Assembly: GCA_028283985.1 (NCBI GenBank)
Contig: JANQSQ010000098.1
Span: 1 to 18,536 of the forward strand
DNA length: 18,536 nt
DNA from: Rhodothermales bacterium
GTDB taxonomy: Bacteria > Bacteroidota > Rhodothermia > Rhodothermales > VXPQ01
Reading direction: 5' to 3'
Of the stretch, positions 1 to 7,829 are shown in pieces. The position numbers and the translations under genes were made by a program. Under the pieces are notes generated by a model. That model had not been told where the DNA came from. It saw nothing but the letters and a program-made list of their open reading frames with translations, and made no database searches. Each line of letters begins with the position of its first letter. The first letter of the stretch is position 1.

Positions 1-73
1 GCTCGTCGCTCATTTGGAACCGCCAAACTTCACTCCTCGCGCCTTGATTGACGCCGTGCCTGACGGAACAGAG

Positions 74-100
74 CATTGCTGCATAGTGGTAACAGGCCCT
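74..100 (+). repeat. Dispersed repeat, right-end module (copy 1)
   Basis: These 27 bases recur without a mismatch at 11659-11685, and the inner 22-23 recur with one change at 10011-10033. The core is CTGCATAGTGGTAACAGGCC. The outer edge ends in CAGGCCCT, and its last T is the first base of the reverse-complemented mdh stop codon (TCA, 100-102). The rest of this copy would lie in 1-73 and to the left of the window. I see no gene or clear terminator hairpin in 1-73. The inverted form of the edge, GGGCCTGTTA, also opens the element at 9298, so this is best read as one end of a MITE-like or IS-derived element. Confidence 0.75.
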
Positions 101-1035
101 CAAACGAATCCTTTTTGCCGGAGCGTTTCCAGGTTGCGTCGCACATGTTTTGCAGAGGCGTCGAGCAAAGCCTGTTCCTCGTCGGAGAGGCCGACTTCGA
201 GGATACTCTCCACGCCGTTTCGTCCAAGCCGGGCCGGCAAGCCGATAAACAGGTCGGTCAGGCCGTATTGCCCCGAGGGTTGCACGGCGCAGGGCAGCAC
301 GCGGCAAAGATTTTTCATGACGGACTCAACCATAGCCGCGGCGGAGGCGCCCGGCGCATACCAGGCCGAGGCTCCCATGAGTCTGGAGATTTCGCCTCCT
401 CCGCCCTTTGTCCGCTCGACGACCGCATGAATCTTGTCCGGGGCAAGCAACTCGGGCAGAGGAATGCCTCCCACGGTGGTGCAACTGGGCAACGGCACCA
501 TCGAATCACCATGCCCGCCAAGCAGAAGCGCCTGCACATCACGGACCGACACACCCAGTTCCAGAGCGATGGAGGTGCGGTACCGCGCCGTGTCCAGTAT
601 GCCTGCCATGCCCATCACCCGTTGGGCAGGAAACCCGCTGGCTGCATGCGCCACGGACGTCATGGCGTCAAGGGGATTAGAGACCACAATAATGATGGCG
701 TCGGGGCTATTCGCCGCAAATCGTTCGGTAACGGATCGGACGATATTGGCGTTCAGTTCCAGCAGGTCGTCGCGCGACATATCGGCCGTGCGAGGCCGCC
801 CCGCCGTAATCACGCAAATATCCGATCCGGCCGTGTCTTCATACGCATTGGTTCCGGTGACGCGGGTGTCGAAACCATGCACAGGCGCGGATTCCTGCAT
901 GTCGAGCGCTTTTCCCTGCGGGAGGCCCTCTATGATGTCGATGAGAACCACTTCGTGCACTATATCTTTTCTGGCGACGCAATCGGCAACAGTGGCTCCG
1001 ACGTTGCCGGCTCCGATGACAGTGAGTTTAGCCAT
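100..1035 (-). CDS. mdh: Malate dehydrogenase
   Basis: A 311-residue NAD-dependent malate dehydrogenase of the LDH-like type, which interconverts malate and oxaloacetate in the cytoplasm as part of the TCA cycle. The Rossmann motif G8-x-G10-x-x-G13 is at the N-terminus, and Asp33 at the end of the second strand points to NAD rather than NADP. The substrate loop has Arg82 and Arg88 (GRPR...SR), which marks malate rather than lactate specificity. The catalytic set is completed by Asn120, Asp148, Arg151 and His175 (GGHGDSMVP). The start was placed at the MAKLTVIG codon (1033-1035) because the 12-residue upstream extension does not look like the family. No Shine-Dalgarno is visible. The stop codon TGA runs directly into the dispersed repeat at 74-100. 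The gene is divergent from the nuo operon, whose enzyme uses the NADH it makes. Confidence 0.97.
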   Translation of the reverse strand: MAKLTVIGAGNVGATVADCVARKDIVHEVVLIDIIEGLPQGKALDMQESAPVHGFDTRVTGTNAYEDTAGSDICVITAGRPRTADMSRDDLLELNANIVRSVTERFAANSPDAIIIVVSNPLDAMTSVAHAASGFPAQRVMGMAGILDTARYRTSIALELGVSVRDVQALLLGGHGDSMVPLPSCTTVGGIPLPELLAPDKIHAVVERTKGGGGEISRLMGASAWYAPGASAAAMVESVMKNLCRVLPCAVQPSGQYGLTDLFIGLPARLGRNGVESILEVGLSDEEQALLDASAKHVRRNLETLRQKGFV

Positions 1036-1052
1036 GACTTTTTCGAATGCTT

Positions 1053-1181
1053 GGTAGACAAAGGCATACATTGCCTCTGCCCGAAGAGAGTGGGGCGATG
1101 CGGCGACAATATACGCCGGCGTACGTATTCACATGGGATTTACGGGATATTATCTTGTCCCGTCGCGGCATTTTGTCTACC
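1053..1181. repeat. Perfect 10-bp inverted repeat, one arm per divergent gene
   Basis: GGTAGACAAA at 1053-1062 is matched by TTTGTCTACC at 1172-1181. As a result the same word TTTGTCTACC faces mdh on the minus strand (17 bases before its ATG) and faces nuoJ on the plus strand (61 bases before its ATG). This could be a shared regulator site or a shared promoter/leader element. The role is inferred; the match itself is directly visible. Confidence 0.55.
1112..1123. promoter_or_regulatory. 12-bp perfect palindrome, possible operator
   Basis: TACGCCGGCGTA is fully self-complementary and sits near the middle of the mdh-nuoJ gap, the usual place for an operator acting on both directions. A second imperfect dyad, ACGGGA-N10-TCCCGT, follows at 1142-1163. 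No known regulator consensus is recognised. Confidence 0.4.
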
Positions 1182-1242
1182 TTTTTTCGTCAGGGGTAGA
1201 TACTGCGCTCCGGGTTCGCCTGCCGCGTTCCGATTTCATTAC

Positions 1243-1746
1243 ATGGTTTCCCAGCTTTTCTTTTTCTTTTTCGCCGCGGTGGCGATCGCTTCAGGGATCG
1301 GGCTCATCGTTTCCAGAAGTCCCGTTTCCGGGGCGCTTTGGCTCGTACTCAACCTGTTTTGCGTGGCGGCTCTGTACATCACGATGAACGCCCGGTTTCT
1401 CGGCGTGATACAGATTCTTGTGTACGCCGGGGCCATCATGGTGCTTTTCCTTTTCGTCATCATGTTGCTGAATCTCGCGGCGCTCCCGAAGGTGCAGAAT
1501 CTGAACCGGAAACTTGTTGTCGCCTTTTTACTGGGCATGGTCATACTTGCCCAACTCATGTACGTATTGGCCGGCAGCCTGGACCTTTTGCCGGAACCGA
1601 CGATGCCGGACGCCGCTTCCGGGTCTGCTTCGGCGCTTGGTCAGGAATTACTGACGAGATATGCATTGCCCCTTGAAATCACAGGCATTCTGTTGTTGGC
1701 GGCCACGATCGGGGCTGTGCTTCTTGCCCGGAGAAAGTTCGAGTAA
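1243..1746 (+). CDS. nuoJ: NADH-quinone oxidoreductase subunit J
   Basis: A 167-residue membrane subunit of respiratory complex I (Nqo10/ND6 type). It has about five hydrophobic segments and the conserved third-helix stretch ILVYAGAIMVLFLFVIML, where family members carry a pi-bulge that links the quinone site to the proton channels. The length fits the family. The reading frame stays open far upstream, but that part lies antisense to mdh and is not hydrophobic. The start is therefore taken at the ATG giving MVSQLFFFFF. This is the first gene of the operon here, 5 bases before nuoK. No nuoI or other peripheral-arm gene precedes it, so the operon probably has its own promoter in 1036-1242. Confidence 0.95.
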   Translation: MVSQLFFFFFAAVAIASGIGLIVSRSPVSGALWLVLNLFCVAALYITMNARFLGVIQILVYAGAIMVLFLFVIMLLNLAALPKVQNLNRKLVVAFLLGMVILAQLMYVLAGSLDLLPEPTMPDAASGSASALGQELLTRYALPLEITGILLLAATIGAVLLARRKFE

Positions 1747-1751
1747 ATGAT

Positions 1752-2057
1752 ATGGAATTGACGCTCGCCTGGTATTTGTCGCTAAGCGCTGTCCTGTTTA
1801 CGATCGGCGCGCTCGGCGTATTGCTGCGCCGCAATGCGATCATTGTGTTCATGTCGATCGAATTGATGCTCAACGCCGTCAATATCACCCTGGTGGCGTT
1901 CAGCCGATCCATGGGCGATGTGGCGGGCCAGATACTGGTTTTTTTCGTGATGGCGGTGGCTGCGGCGGAAGCTGCCGTGGGGCTTGCCATCGTCATTGCG
2001 TTGTTCCGGAAGAAAGAAACGGTCGATCTCAGCCGGTTCAATCTGTTCAGGTTTTAG
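1752..2057 (+). CDS. nuoK: NADH-quinone oxidoreductase subunit K
   Basis: A 101-residue, three-helix membrane subunit of complex I (Nqo11/ND4L type), matching the usual length of about 100. The two membrane glutamates needed for proton transfer are visible: Glu37 in the SIELMLNAVNI motif and Glu74 in AAAEAAVGLAIVIALFR. It starts 5 bases after the nuoJ stop codon and is followed by nuoL after 37 bases, so the genes are almost certainly co-transcribed. No clear ribosome-binding site is visible, as is common in this lineage. Confidence 0.97.
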   Translation: MELTLAWYLSLSAVLFTIGALGVLLRRNAIIVFMSIELMLNAVNITLVAFSRSMGDVAGQILVFFVMAVAAAEAAVGLAIVIALFRKKETVDLSRFNLFRF

Positions 2058-2094
2058 GTAACGACCCGCACGCTCCTGATAGGGTGAATCCGAT

Positions 2095-4125
2095 ATGCAA
2101 GCGGACCTGCTGGTAGGTCTTATTATCCTGTTGCCGCTGATAGGGGCGGTATGCATCGGCCTGAGCGGTTTGTTCATGCCTGGTTTGCGTCCTCACGAGG
2201 GGCTTATCGGGGGGTTGGCTACTGCGATGGTGGCCATCCCGTTCGCCATAACCGTCTATCTTTTTGTCGGTTACGGAGGAGAGCCTCTGCTCGTCGACTA
2301 TTACACATGGATGTCGGCGGGCGATTTCGATCTTTCGTTCGCCTATCGCATCGATGCCCTTTCCCTGCTCATGACGCTGGTCGTCACGGGCGTCGGGGGC
2401 GTCATTCATCTGTATTCGATCGGATACATGCACGGCGACAGGGGATACTGGCGGTTCTTCGCCTATCTGAACCTGTTCATCTTCGCCATGCTGAATCTGG
2501 TTCTGGCGGACAATGTGCCGGTACTCTTTCTGGGCTGGGAGGGCGTCGGATTGTGCTCCTGGCTGCTTATCGGATTCTGGTACGAGAACTTCAGGAACAG
2601 CGCTGCGGCGAACAAGGCCTTCATCATGAACCGGATAGGCGATTTCGCCTTCCTGCTGGCCATATTTCTGCTCTACCGGGAAGTCGGCGCACTCGATTTC
2701 GGCAGCCTGCTTCAAGCCGTCGATACGCTTCCGCAGCATGTGCTCAACTGGGTCGTACTGCTGCTGTTCATCGGTGCAACAGGAAAAAGCGCTCAGATTC
2801 CCCTGTTTACCTGGCTGCCGGACGCTATGGCGGGGCCGACCCCTGTGTCCGCACTCATTCATGCGGCCACCATGGTTACGAGCGGTCTGTACCTGCTCGC
2901 CCGTTTTTCGCCCGTCGTGCTGGCAGCGCCGACCGTCATGGCGGTTATCGCCATCGTCGGCGCGCTGACGGCCATTATGGCGGCCACCGTGGCGATCGTG
3001 CAGAACGATATCAAGAAAGTGCTTGCCTACTCGACGGTCTCGCAGCTTGGATACATGTTTGCAGCAGCGGGCGTAGGGGCTTTTTTCGTGTCGATTTTTC
3101 ACGTGATTACGCATGCCTTTTTCAAGGGATGCCTCTTTTTGGGATCCGGAAGCGTAATTCATGCGATGCATGCCGTAGAGCATGATCTGGAGGAAGAAGG
3201 TTTGCTCCCGGAACCGGGTGACGAATCCGATGAGGGTATCGCCCACCCGTTCGATCCGCAGGATATGCGAACCATGGGAGGTCTTTCCCGGTACTTGCCG
3301 GCCACGGGCCTGACGTACCTTATTGCGACACTTGCCATTGCGGGTCTGCCCCCGCTTGCAGGCTTCTTTTCCAAGGACGAAATCCTCTTCCGGGTATTCG
3401 AGTACGGGTACGACGGCCATACGTATGCCTGGTTTGTCTGGGGGATCGGGATCGTTACGGCCTTTCTGACGGCGTTCTACATGATGCGGTCGTATATGCT
3501 CACGTTTGAGGGGCGGTCGCGATGGCCTTCATCCGACCGGATAGAGCCGAGCGAATCGCCCTGGACCATGACGGTTCCATTGTGGATCCTCGCTGTCCTG
3601 TCCGTACTGGGCGGGTTTATCGGCTTGCCTGCCATAATCGAGCACGGAAGATTCAACTGGATTCATCACTGGCTGGGCGCGCCATACGGCGGACCGGTAG
3701 CAGAGCCGCCCGGCGTCGAACATAGCGCCGGATTTATCTGGATTGAATGGGCGCTGCTGATCGTCGGTGGGCTCATTGCCGTGGCAGGCATCGGTTTCGC
3801 CGTACGGGTCTATGGCGCGCACGGGTTGGCTTTTGACGAGCGCATCGCCCGGCGCCTGGGCGGCCTGTACCGGATATGGCAAGGCAAGTATTTCTGGGAT
3901 GCATTCTACGACCGCGCCGTGGTGCGTCCCGTCTTGCGATTGGCCAGGCAGGGTTGCGCTGCTTTCGACGCCCGGGTAGTGGATGGTGCGGTAAACGGTC
4001 TTGCAAACCTGATCGCTGCGGCGAGCCGTTTCGCGCGCCGCATACAAACCGGCCGTGTGCAGCACTATGCCGCAATAATCGTGCTGGGCGCTGTTTTCGT
4101 CGTAGCGATCATGCTTGCCCTGTGA
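2095..4125 (+). CDS. nuoL: NADH-quinone oxidoreductase subunit L
   Basis: A 676-residue proton-pumping antiporter-like subunit at the far end of the complex I membrane arm (Nqo12/ND5 type). It has many transmembrane helices, the conserved Glu149 in GWEGVGLCSWLLIGFW and Lys231 in GKSAQIPLFTWLPDAM, followed by the family motif GPTPVSALIHAATMVTSG and YSTVSQLGYM. The last third contains the lateral amphipathic helix region and a final hydrophobic segment. A strongly acidic insert (about residues 362-389, 11 Asp/Glu) sits between the conserved HAM and QDMR motifs, where relatives usually have only a few residues. The gene begins 37 bases after nuoK and ends 5 bases before nuoM. Confidence 0.97.
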   Translation: MQADLLVGLIILLPLIGAVCIGLSGLFMPGLRPHEGLIGGLATAMVAIPFAITVYLFVGYGGEPLLVDYYTWMSAGDFDLSFAYRIDALSLLMTLVVTGVGGVIHLYSIGYMHGDRGYWRFFAYLNLFIFAMLNLVLADNVPVLFLGWEGVGLCSWLLIGFWYENFRNSAAANKAFIMNRIGDFAFLLAIFLLYREVGALDFGSLLQAVDTLPQHVLNWVVLLLFIGATGKSAQIPLFTWLPDAMAGPTPVSALIHAATMVTSGLYLLARFSPVVLAAPTVMAVIAIVGALTAIMAATVAIVQNDIKKVLAYSTVSQLGYMFAAAGVGAFFVSIFHVITHAFFKGCLFLGSGSVIHAMHAVEHDLEEEGLLPEPGDESDEGIAHPFDPQDMRTMGGLSRYLPATGLTYLIATLAIAGLPPLAGFFSKDEILFRVFEYGYDGHTYAWFVWGIGIVTAFLTAFYMMRSYMLTFEGRSRWPSSDRIEPSESPWTMTVPLWILAVLSVLGGFIGLPAIIEHGRFNWIHHWLGAPYGGPVAEPPGVEHSAGFIWIEWALLIVGGLIAVAGIGFAVRVYGAHGLAFDERIARRLGGLYRIWQGKYFWDAFYDRAVVRPVLRLARQGCAAFDARVVDGAVNGLANLIAAASRFARRIQTGRVQHYAAIIVLGAVFVVAIMLAL

Positions 4126-4130
4126 TTTTC

Positions 4131-5792
4131 ATGGACGCCATGTCGATCCCGTATATCACATCGCTTGTTATTTTCCTGCCGCTTGCGGGTGCGCTGCTGA
4201 CCCTTATGGCGCGCAGCGATCACGTCGTGCGGTGGATGGCGCTGGGGACCACGGTGATCGCGTTTCTGCTGTCCATCGTGCTTTTTGCGGCGTTCGACGC
4301 TTCCGCGGAGTTGGCCGGGACACCCCAGTTGGTCGATATGTTTACCTGGTTCCCGGAGAGCGCAGACATAAAATACTTTGTCGGCATCGATGGTCTCAGC
4401 CTGCTGCTTGTCATGCTTACGACGTTGCTTGGCCCCATCGTCGTGCTTTCTTCCTGGAATTACATAGGCAGGCAACGCAAGGGATATTACACGCTGCTGC
4501 TCATTCTTCAGACCGGAGTTACCGGCGTTTTCTGCGCATTCGACGTATTTCTGTTCTACATCTTTTTCGAACTCACGCTGATCCCGATGTATTTCATCAT
4601 CGGGATATGGGGCGGGCCCCGGCGCATCTACGCCGCCGTCAAGTTCGTACTGTTTACGCTGACGGGCTCGCTGCTCATGCTGGTCGGGATTCTTTATCTC
4701 GGATATGCTGCGGGCGACGCGGTGAACGGCGGCGTCTTCACGACAGACTGGTACAAGTTACTGGCGTTCGACACGCCGGTGGGCCTGCAAGCCTGGCTGT
4801 TCCCGATTTTCGCTCTTGCGTTCGCGGTCAAGGTGCCGATTTTTCCCTTACACACCTGGCTGCCGGATGCGCATGTGGAGGCCCCGACGGGCGGATCGGT
4901 GATTCTTGCCGGCGTGCTTCTGAAGATGGGCACCTACGGGCTCGTGCGCTTTTGCCTGCCCTTTTTTCCTAATGCCGCGTACGATTACGCGCTTCCTTTC
5001 GCCATTCTTGCGGTCATCGGCATTATTTACGGTGCGCTTGTTTCCAGGGTACAATCCGACGCCAAGAGTCTTGTGGCCTATTCTTCGATCAGCCACCTTG
5101 GTTTTGTCGTGCTCGGTATTTTTGCGTTCACGATGGAGGCTATGCAGGGCGCCGTCATTCAGATGGTTAATCATGGATTGTCCACAGGGGCGCTCTTTTT
5201 GCTCCTTGGCATGTTGTACGAACGCCGCCACACCCGCGAAATGGACGATTTCGGCGGGATTGCCCGGACCGTTCCCATCCTTACGTTCTTCATGATCTTC
5301 TCGGTGCTCGCATCCGCCGGGCTGCCGGGGCTGAACGGTTTCGTGGGCGAATTTATGATCCTCCTCGGGGCATTCCGGAGCGACCTGATCGGACATCCCG
5401 TGTTGATTGCCGCGGCGGCAACCGGCGTTATCCTGGCGGCCGTATATCTTTTGTGGATGGTCTACAAGACGTTTTTCGGGAAGCTCGACAAGGAAGCGAA
5501 CCGCACCATGCACGATATGACGGGCCGTGAAATTGCGCTCATGGTTCCGCTGGTCGTGCTTATGTTTGTACTGGGCTTCGCTCCGAACCGGTTTTTGCAG
5601 AAAAGCGAACCGGCCACGCAGTTCCTGCTGGAGTCGATTCAGGCAAAACGCATGGCTGCGGAGGATGTCCGCAACACACAAGACGCGATTCGTTTTTTTG
5701 GATATTCTTCTCCGACGCCCGACTCGGAGACGACAACGGGTTCGCACCCCGACGGAACGCCCGAAACGGGTTTTTCGGATGTAAGCAACTGA
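4131..5792 (+). CDS. nuoM: NADH-quinone oxidoreductase subunit M
   Basis: A 553-residue proton-pumping subunit of complex I (Nqo13/ND4 type). The channel residues Glu147 (FFELTLIPMYFIIGIWGG) and Lys234 (AVKVPIFPLHTWLPDAHVEA) are both present, as are the broken-helix motif GGSVILAGVLLKMGTYGL and YSSISHLGFV. The start is the ATG 5 bases after the nuoL stop; a second ATG three codons later (4140) is equally possible. The C-terminus carries a hydrophilic tail of about 55 residues, rich in Thr, Ser, Pro and Asp, after the last helix. This makes the protein longer than most homologues. Its function is unknown. Confidence 0.97.
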   Translation: MDAMSIPYITSLVIFLPLAGALLTLMARSDHVVRWMALGTTVIAFLLSIVLFAAFDASAELAGTPQLVDMFTWFPESADIKYFVGIDGLSLLLVMLTTLLGPIVVLSSWNYIGRQRKGYYTLLLILQTGVTGVFCAFDVFLFYIFFELTLIPMYFIIGIWGGPRRIYAAVKFVLFTLTGSLLMLVGILYLGYAAGDAVNGGVFTTDWYKLLAFDTPVGLQAWLFPIFALAFAVKVPIFPLHTWLPDAHVEAPTGGSVILAGVLLKMGTYGLVRFCLPFFPNAAYDYALPFAILAVIGIIYGALVSRVQSDAKSLVAYSSISHLGFVVLGIFAFTMEAMQGAVIQMVNHGLSTGALFLLLGMLYERRHTREMDDFGGIARTVPILTFFMIFSVLASAGLPGLNGFVGEFMILLGAFRSDLIGHPVLIAAAATGVILAAVYLLWMVYKTFFGKLDKEANRTMHDMTGREIALMVPLVVLMFVLGFAPNRFLQKSEPATQFLLESIQAKRMAAEDVRNTQDAIRFFGYSSPTPDSETTTGSHPDGTPETGFSDVSN

Positions 5793-5807
5793 TTTATCGT
5801 ATACGCC

Positions 5808-7478
5808 ATGTTCTTCGTTTCTTCCCTTCGTTTCTCGAAATGCATTGTGTTTTCCCGTTGCCTGTCGCTTGTGGCGGCAAGTTTGCTGGCGGGGTGTCTG
5901 CTGCTGCCGGGCGCAGCATGGTCGGCATCTCCCATTTTGCCACAGGAATCCGGCATAGAACAGGTCACGGACGATCACGCCGAGGTTCCTGGTGATCACG
6001 CCGGAGCCGCGCACGACAGACAGGAAGCTGCGCACGACGAGCAAGAGACTGCGCACGATGGGCAGAACGCCGGAGAGCATGCTCCCGCAGACGCTCATGC
6101 CGGCGCAGGAGAGCACGGCGGGGGGCATGAAGACGACCACCATGGCCCGTTGCCTCCCGTATGGCTCATCCTGCCGTTTATCACGCTGTTGCTCATGATT
6201 GCGACAGGGCCGCTTTTCTACGCGCACCACTGGCACCACCATTATCCGAAGTATGCAGTGGCGCTCGGCGCTATCGTGGTGATCTATTATCTGTTCGTGC
6301 TGGAATCGTCGGTTCCCATGGCGCATGCGCTGGCCGAGTATCTTTCCTTCATTGCCCTGGTCGCTTCCCTGTTTATCGCCGCTTCAGGCATTTTCCTCAG
6401 TCTGAATGCGCGCGGCACCCCATGGACCAATTCCATACTGCTGTTCGTGGGCTCCCTTGTGGCCAACCTGATCGCCACGACCGGGGCGGCGATGCTCTTC
6501 ATCCGGCCCTACATGCGTCTCAACAAGGGCCGCCTGAAACCCTACCATATTGTCTTTTTCATTTTTCTGGTCGCCAATGTCGGCGGCGGCCTTACTCCTA
6601 TAGGAGATCCGCCGCTCTTTCTGGGTTTTCTGCGCGGCGTGCCTTTTTTCTGGACGTTCACGCATGTCTGGTATATCTGGCTGCCGACCATGCTTCTCCT
6701 GTTGGGTATTTTTTACGTCATCGATGCGCGCAACAAGCAGGAAGCGCCGGCTATCGACGCCTCCCGCGGCCTGATGGGTATCGTAGGCAGTAAGAACTTC
6801 ATATGGGTCCTGGTGGTCGTTCTTTCCGTGTTCATCGATCCGCAGGTTTTCGGATGGGTGCCCCGATTGCATATAGGCAGTGTCCATTTGCCGTTCGGCA
6901 TCCGCGAGCTCATTATGTTTTCGGTATGCGTGCTCGCTTTCGTGTTTGCCGACAAGACCGCCCTGAAAAAGAACGAGTTTACGTTCGAGCCTATCCGGGA
7001 AGTAGGCTGGCTGTTTCTCGGTATTTTTGCGACGATGCAGCCGGCTCTCCAGCTCATCAGCGAGTTTGCGAGCCAGAATTCCGAGTCGCTTTCCGTGGGC
7101 ATGTTTTACTGGGCTACGGGAATCCTTTCGGGCATTCTGGACAATGCGCCGACATACCTCAATTTCCTCGCGGCGGCCATGGGCAAATTCGGGATGGACG
7201 TGAGCGTGGCGGCCCAGGTTGTGGAATTTGCGCTGCCCGCGGAGGGAATCGACTCGTGGATCTTCCTGCAGGCCATTTCCGTGGCGGCTGTGTTCTTTGG
7301 CGCGATGACCTATATCGGCAACGCCCCGAACTTCATGGTGAAAGCCATCGCAGAGTCGAGCGGCGTCGATGTGCCCAGTTTCGTCGGCTATCTCGTGAAA
7401 TATTCGCTGCCGATCCTGATCCCCGTGTATTTCGTGATCTGGGTCATTTTCTACAGCGGGTGGGTCATTCAACTGTAA
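5808..7478 (+). CDS. nhaD: NhaD-type sodium/proton antiporter with His-rich N-terminal domain
   Basis: A 556-residue ion-transporter-superfamily membrane protein. Residues 1-40 form a signal-like hydrophobic segment with a lipobox-like LAGC at 27-30 and an alternative AWSA signal-peptidase site. Residues 55-113 are hydrophilic and hold 11 histidines with many Asp/Glu, including three tandem heptads of the form AHDxQEx (about 68-87). A second His cluster, HHWHHHY, lies just after the first core helix. The rest has about a dozen helices with family-like motifs TPIGDPPLFLGFLRGVPFF, LDNAPTYLNFLAAAMG and GNAPNFMVKAIAE. Placement between nuoM and nuoN matches Rhodothermus marinus, where an nhaD gene is part of the complex I cluster. 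The Na+/H+ role is inferred from family and context; other ion specificities remain possible. Confidence 0.88.
   Translation: MFFVSSLRFSKCIVFSRCLSLVAASLLAGCLLLPGAAWSASPILPQESGIEQVTDDHAEVPGDHAGAAHDRQEAAHDEQETAHDGQNAGEHAPADAHAGAGEHGGGHEDDHHGPLPPVWLILPFITLLLMIATGPLFYAHHWHHHYPKYAVALGAIVVIYYLFVLESSVPMAHALAEYLSFIALVASLFIAASGIFLSLNARGTPWTNSILLFVGSLVANLIATTGAAMLFIRPYMRLNKGRLKPYHIVFFIFLVANVGGGLTPIGDPPLFLGFLRGVPFFWTFTHVWYIWLPTMLLLLGIFYVIDARNKQEAPAIDASRGLMGIVGSKNFIWVLVVVLSVFIDPQVFGWVPRLHIGSVHLPFGIRELIMFSVCVLAFVFADKTALKKNEFTFEPIREVGWLFLGIFATMQPALQLISEFASQNSESLSVGMFYWATGILSGILDNAPTYLNFLAAAMGKFGMDVSVAAQVVEFALPAEGIDSWIFLQAISVAAVFFGAMTYIGNAPNFMVKAIAESSGVDVPSFVGYLVKYSLPILIPVYFVIWVIFYSGWVIQL
6007..6069 (+). 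repeat. Tandem 21-bp coding repeat in nhaD
   Basis: Three consecutive 21-base units each contain GCGCACGA and encode the heptad AHD-x-Q-E/N-x. The units differ at several bases, so this is an old or selected repeat rather than a fresh slippage product. It lies in the extracytoplasmic His/Asp-rich region of the antiporter. Confidence 0.6.
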
Positions 7479-7486
7479 GGCTGTCT

Positions 7487-7771
7487 ATGTCTCGAGAACC
7501 GCTTTCCAGGGAAGAAATCGCCCGGGCTTTGCAAGAGCTCGACGGGTGGATATTCGATAACGACCGGCTCGTCAAGCAGGTCGCGTTCGGCGATTTCCGG
7601 GAGGCGATGGGGTTCATCGTCCGGGTGGCGTTCGAAGCCGAATCGCTCGACCACCATCCGGACTTGCACAATGTGTACAACCGGGTAACTCTTGCACTCA
7701 ATACGCACGATGCAGGCGGCAAAGTGACTGCTTTTGACGTCGCGCTGGCGAAGAAGATAGATCGTTTGTGA
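7487..7771 (+). CDS. phhB: Pterin-4a-carbinolamine dehydratase
   Basis: A 94-residue protein of the PCD/DCoH family (called pcd in the Rhodothermus literature). Members dehydrate 4a-hydroxytetrahydropterin after aromatic amino-acid hydroxylation. The signature is clear: Glu50, the His56-His57-Pro58 triplet, then NVYNRVTLALNTHDAGG, and Asp within TAFDVALAKKID. The length matches the family. It starts 8 bases after nhaD and lies 58 bases before nuoN, so it is embedded in the complex I operon. No phenylalanine hydroxylase is nearby. A role in complex I assembly, in molybdopterin or pterin metabolism, or simple hitch-hiking is unresolved. The reading frame extends upstream inside nhaD, but the family N-terminus fits this ATG. 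Confidence 0.94.
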   Translation: MSREPLSREEIARALQELDGWIFDNDRLVKQVAFGDFREAMGFIVRVAFEAESLDHHPDLHNVYNRVTLALNTHDAGGKVTAFDVALAKKIDRL

Positions 7772-7829
7772 GCGGCGTTATATGGACATTTTCGCGGCCG
7801 CGGCCCGGAGATGACATGATTCCGATACC

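Larger units (their letters stand above)
1036..1242. promoter_or_regulatory. Divergent mdh / nuoJ control region
   Basis: This 207-base gap between two diverging genes must hold the promoters of mdh and of the nuoJ-N operon. Three inverted-repeat structures are visible: a perfect 10-base pair of arms (1053-1062 and 1172-1181), a perfect 12-base palindrome (1112-1123) and a 6-base pair spaced by 10 (1142-1163). I could not place a convincing -33/-7 promoter of the Bacteroidota type (TTG and TAnnTTTG) with correct spacing on either strand. Confidence 0.6.

Noticed and set aside
76..1242. Long upstream extension of the nuoJ frame
   Set aside because: It lies antisense to mdh, is not hydrophobic, and NuoJ homologues begin at the MVSQLFFFF region.
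2047..3420. 457-codon minus-strand frame opposite nuoL
   Set aside because: It is a shadow of a strongly conserved membrane gene; its product is rich in His/Arg/Gln with no family-like motif.
4848..6326. 492-codon minus-strand frame opposite nuoM/nhaD
   Set aside because: It crosses two well-supported genes in antisense and has shadow-like composition.
7793..7802. CGCGGCCGCG palindrome between phhB and nuoN
   Set aside because: It is short and GC-only inside an operon gap, likely by chance at this base composition.
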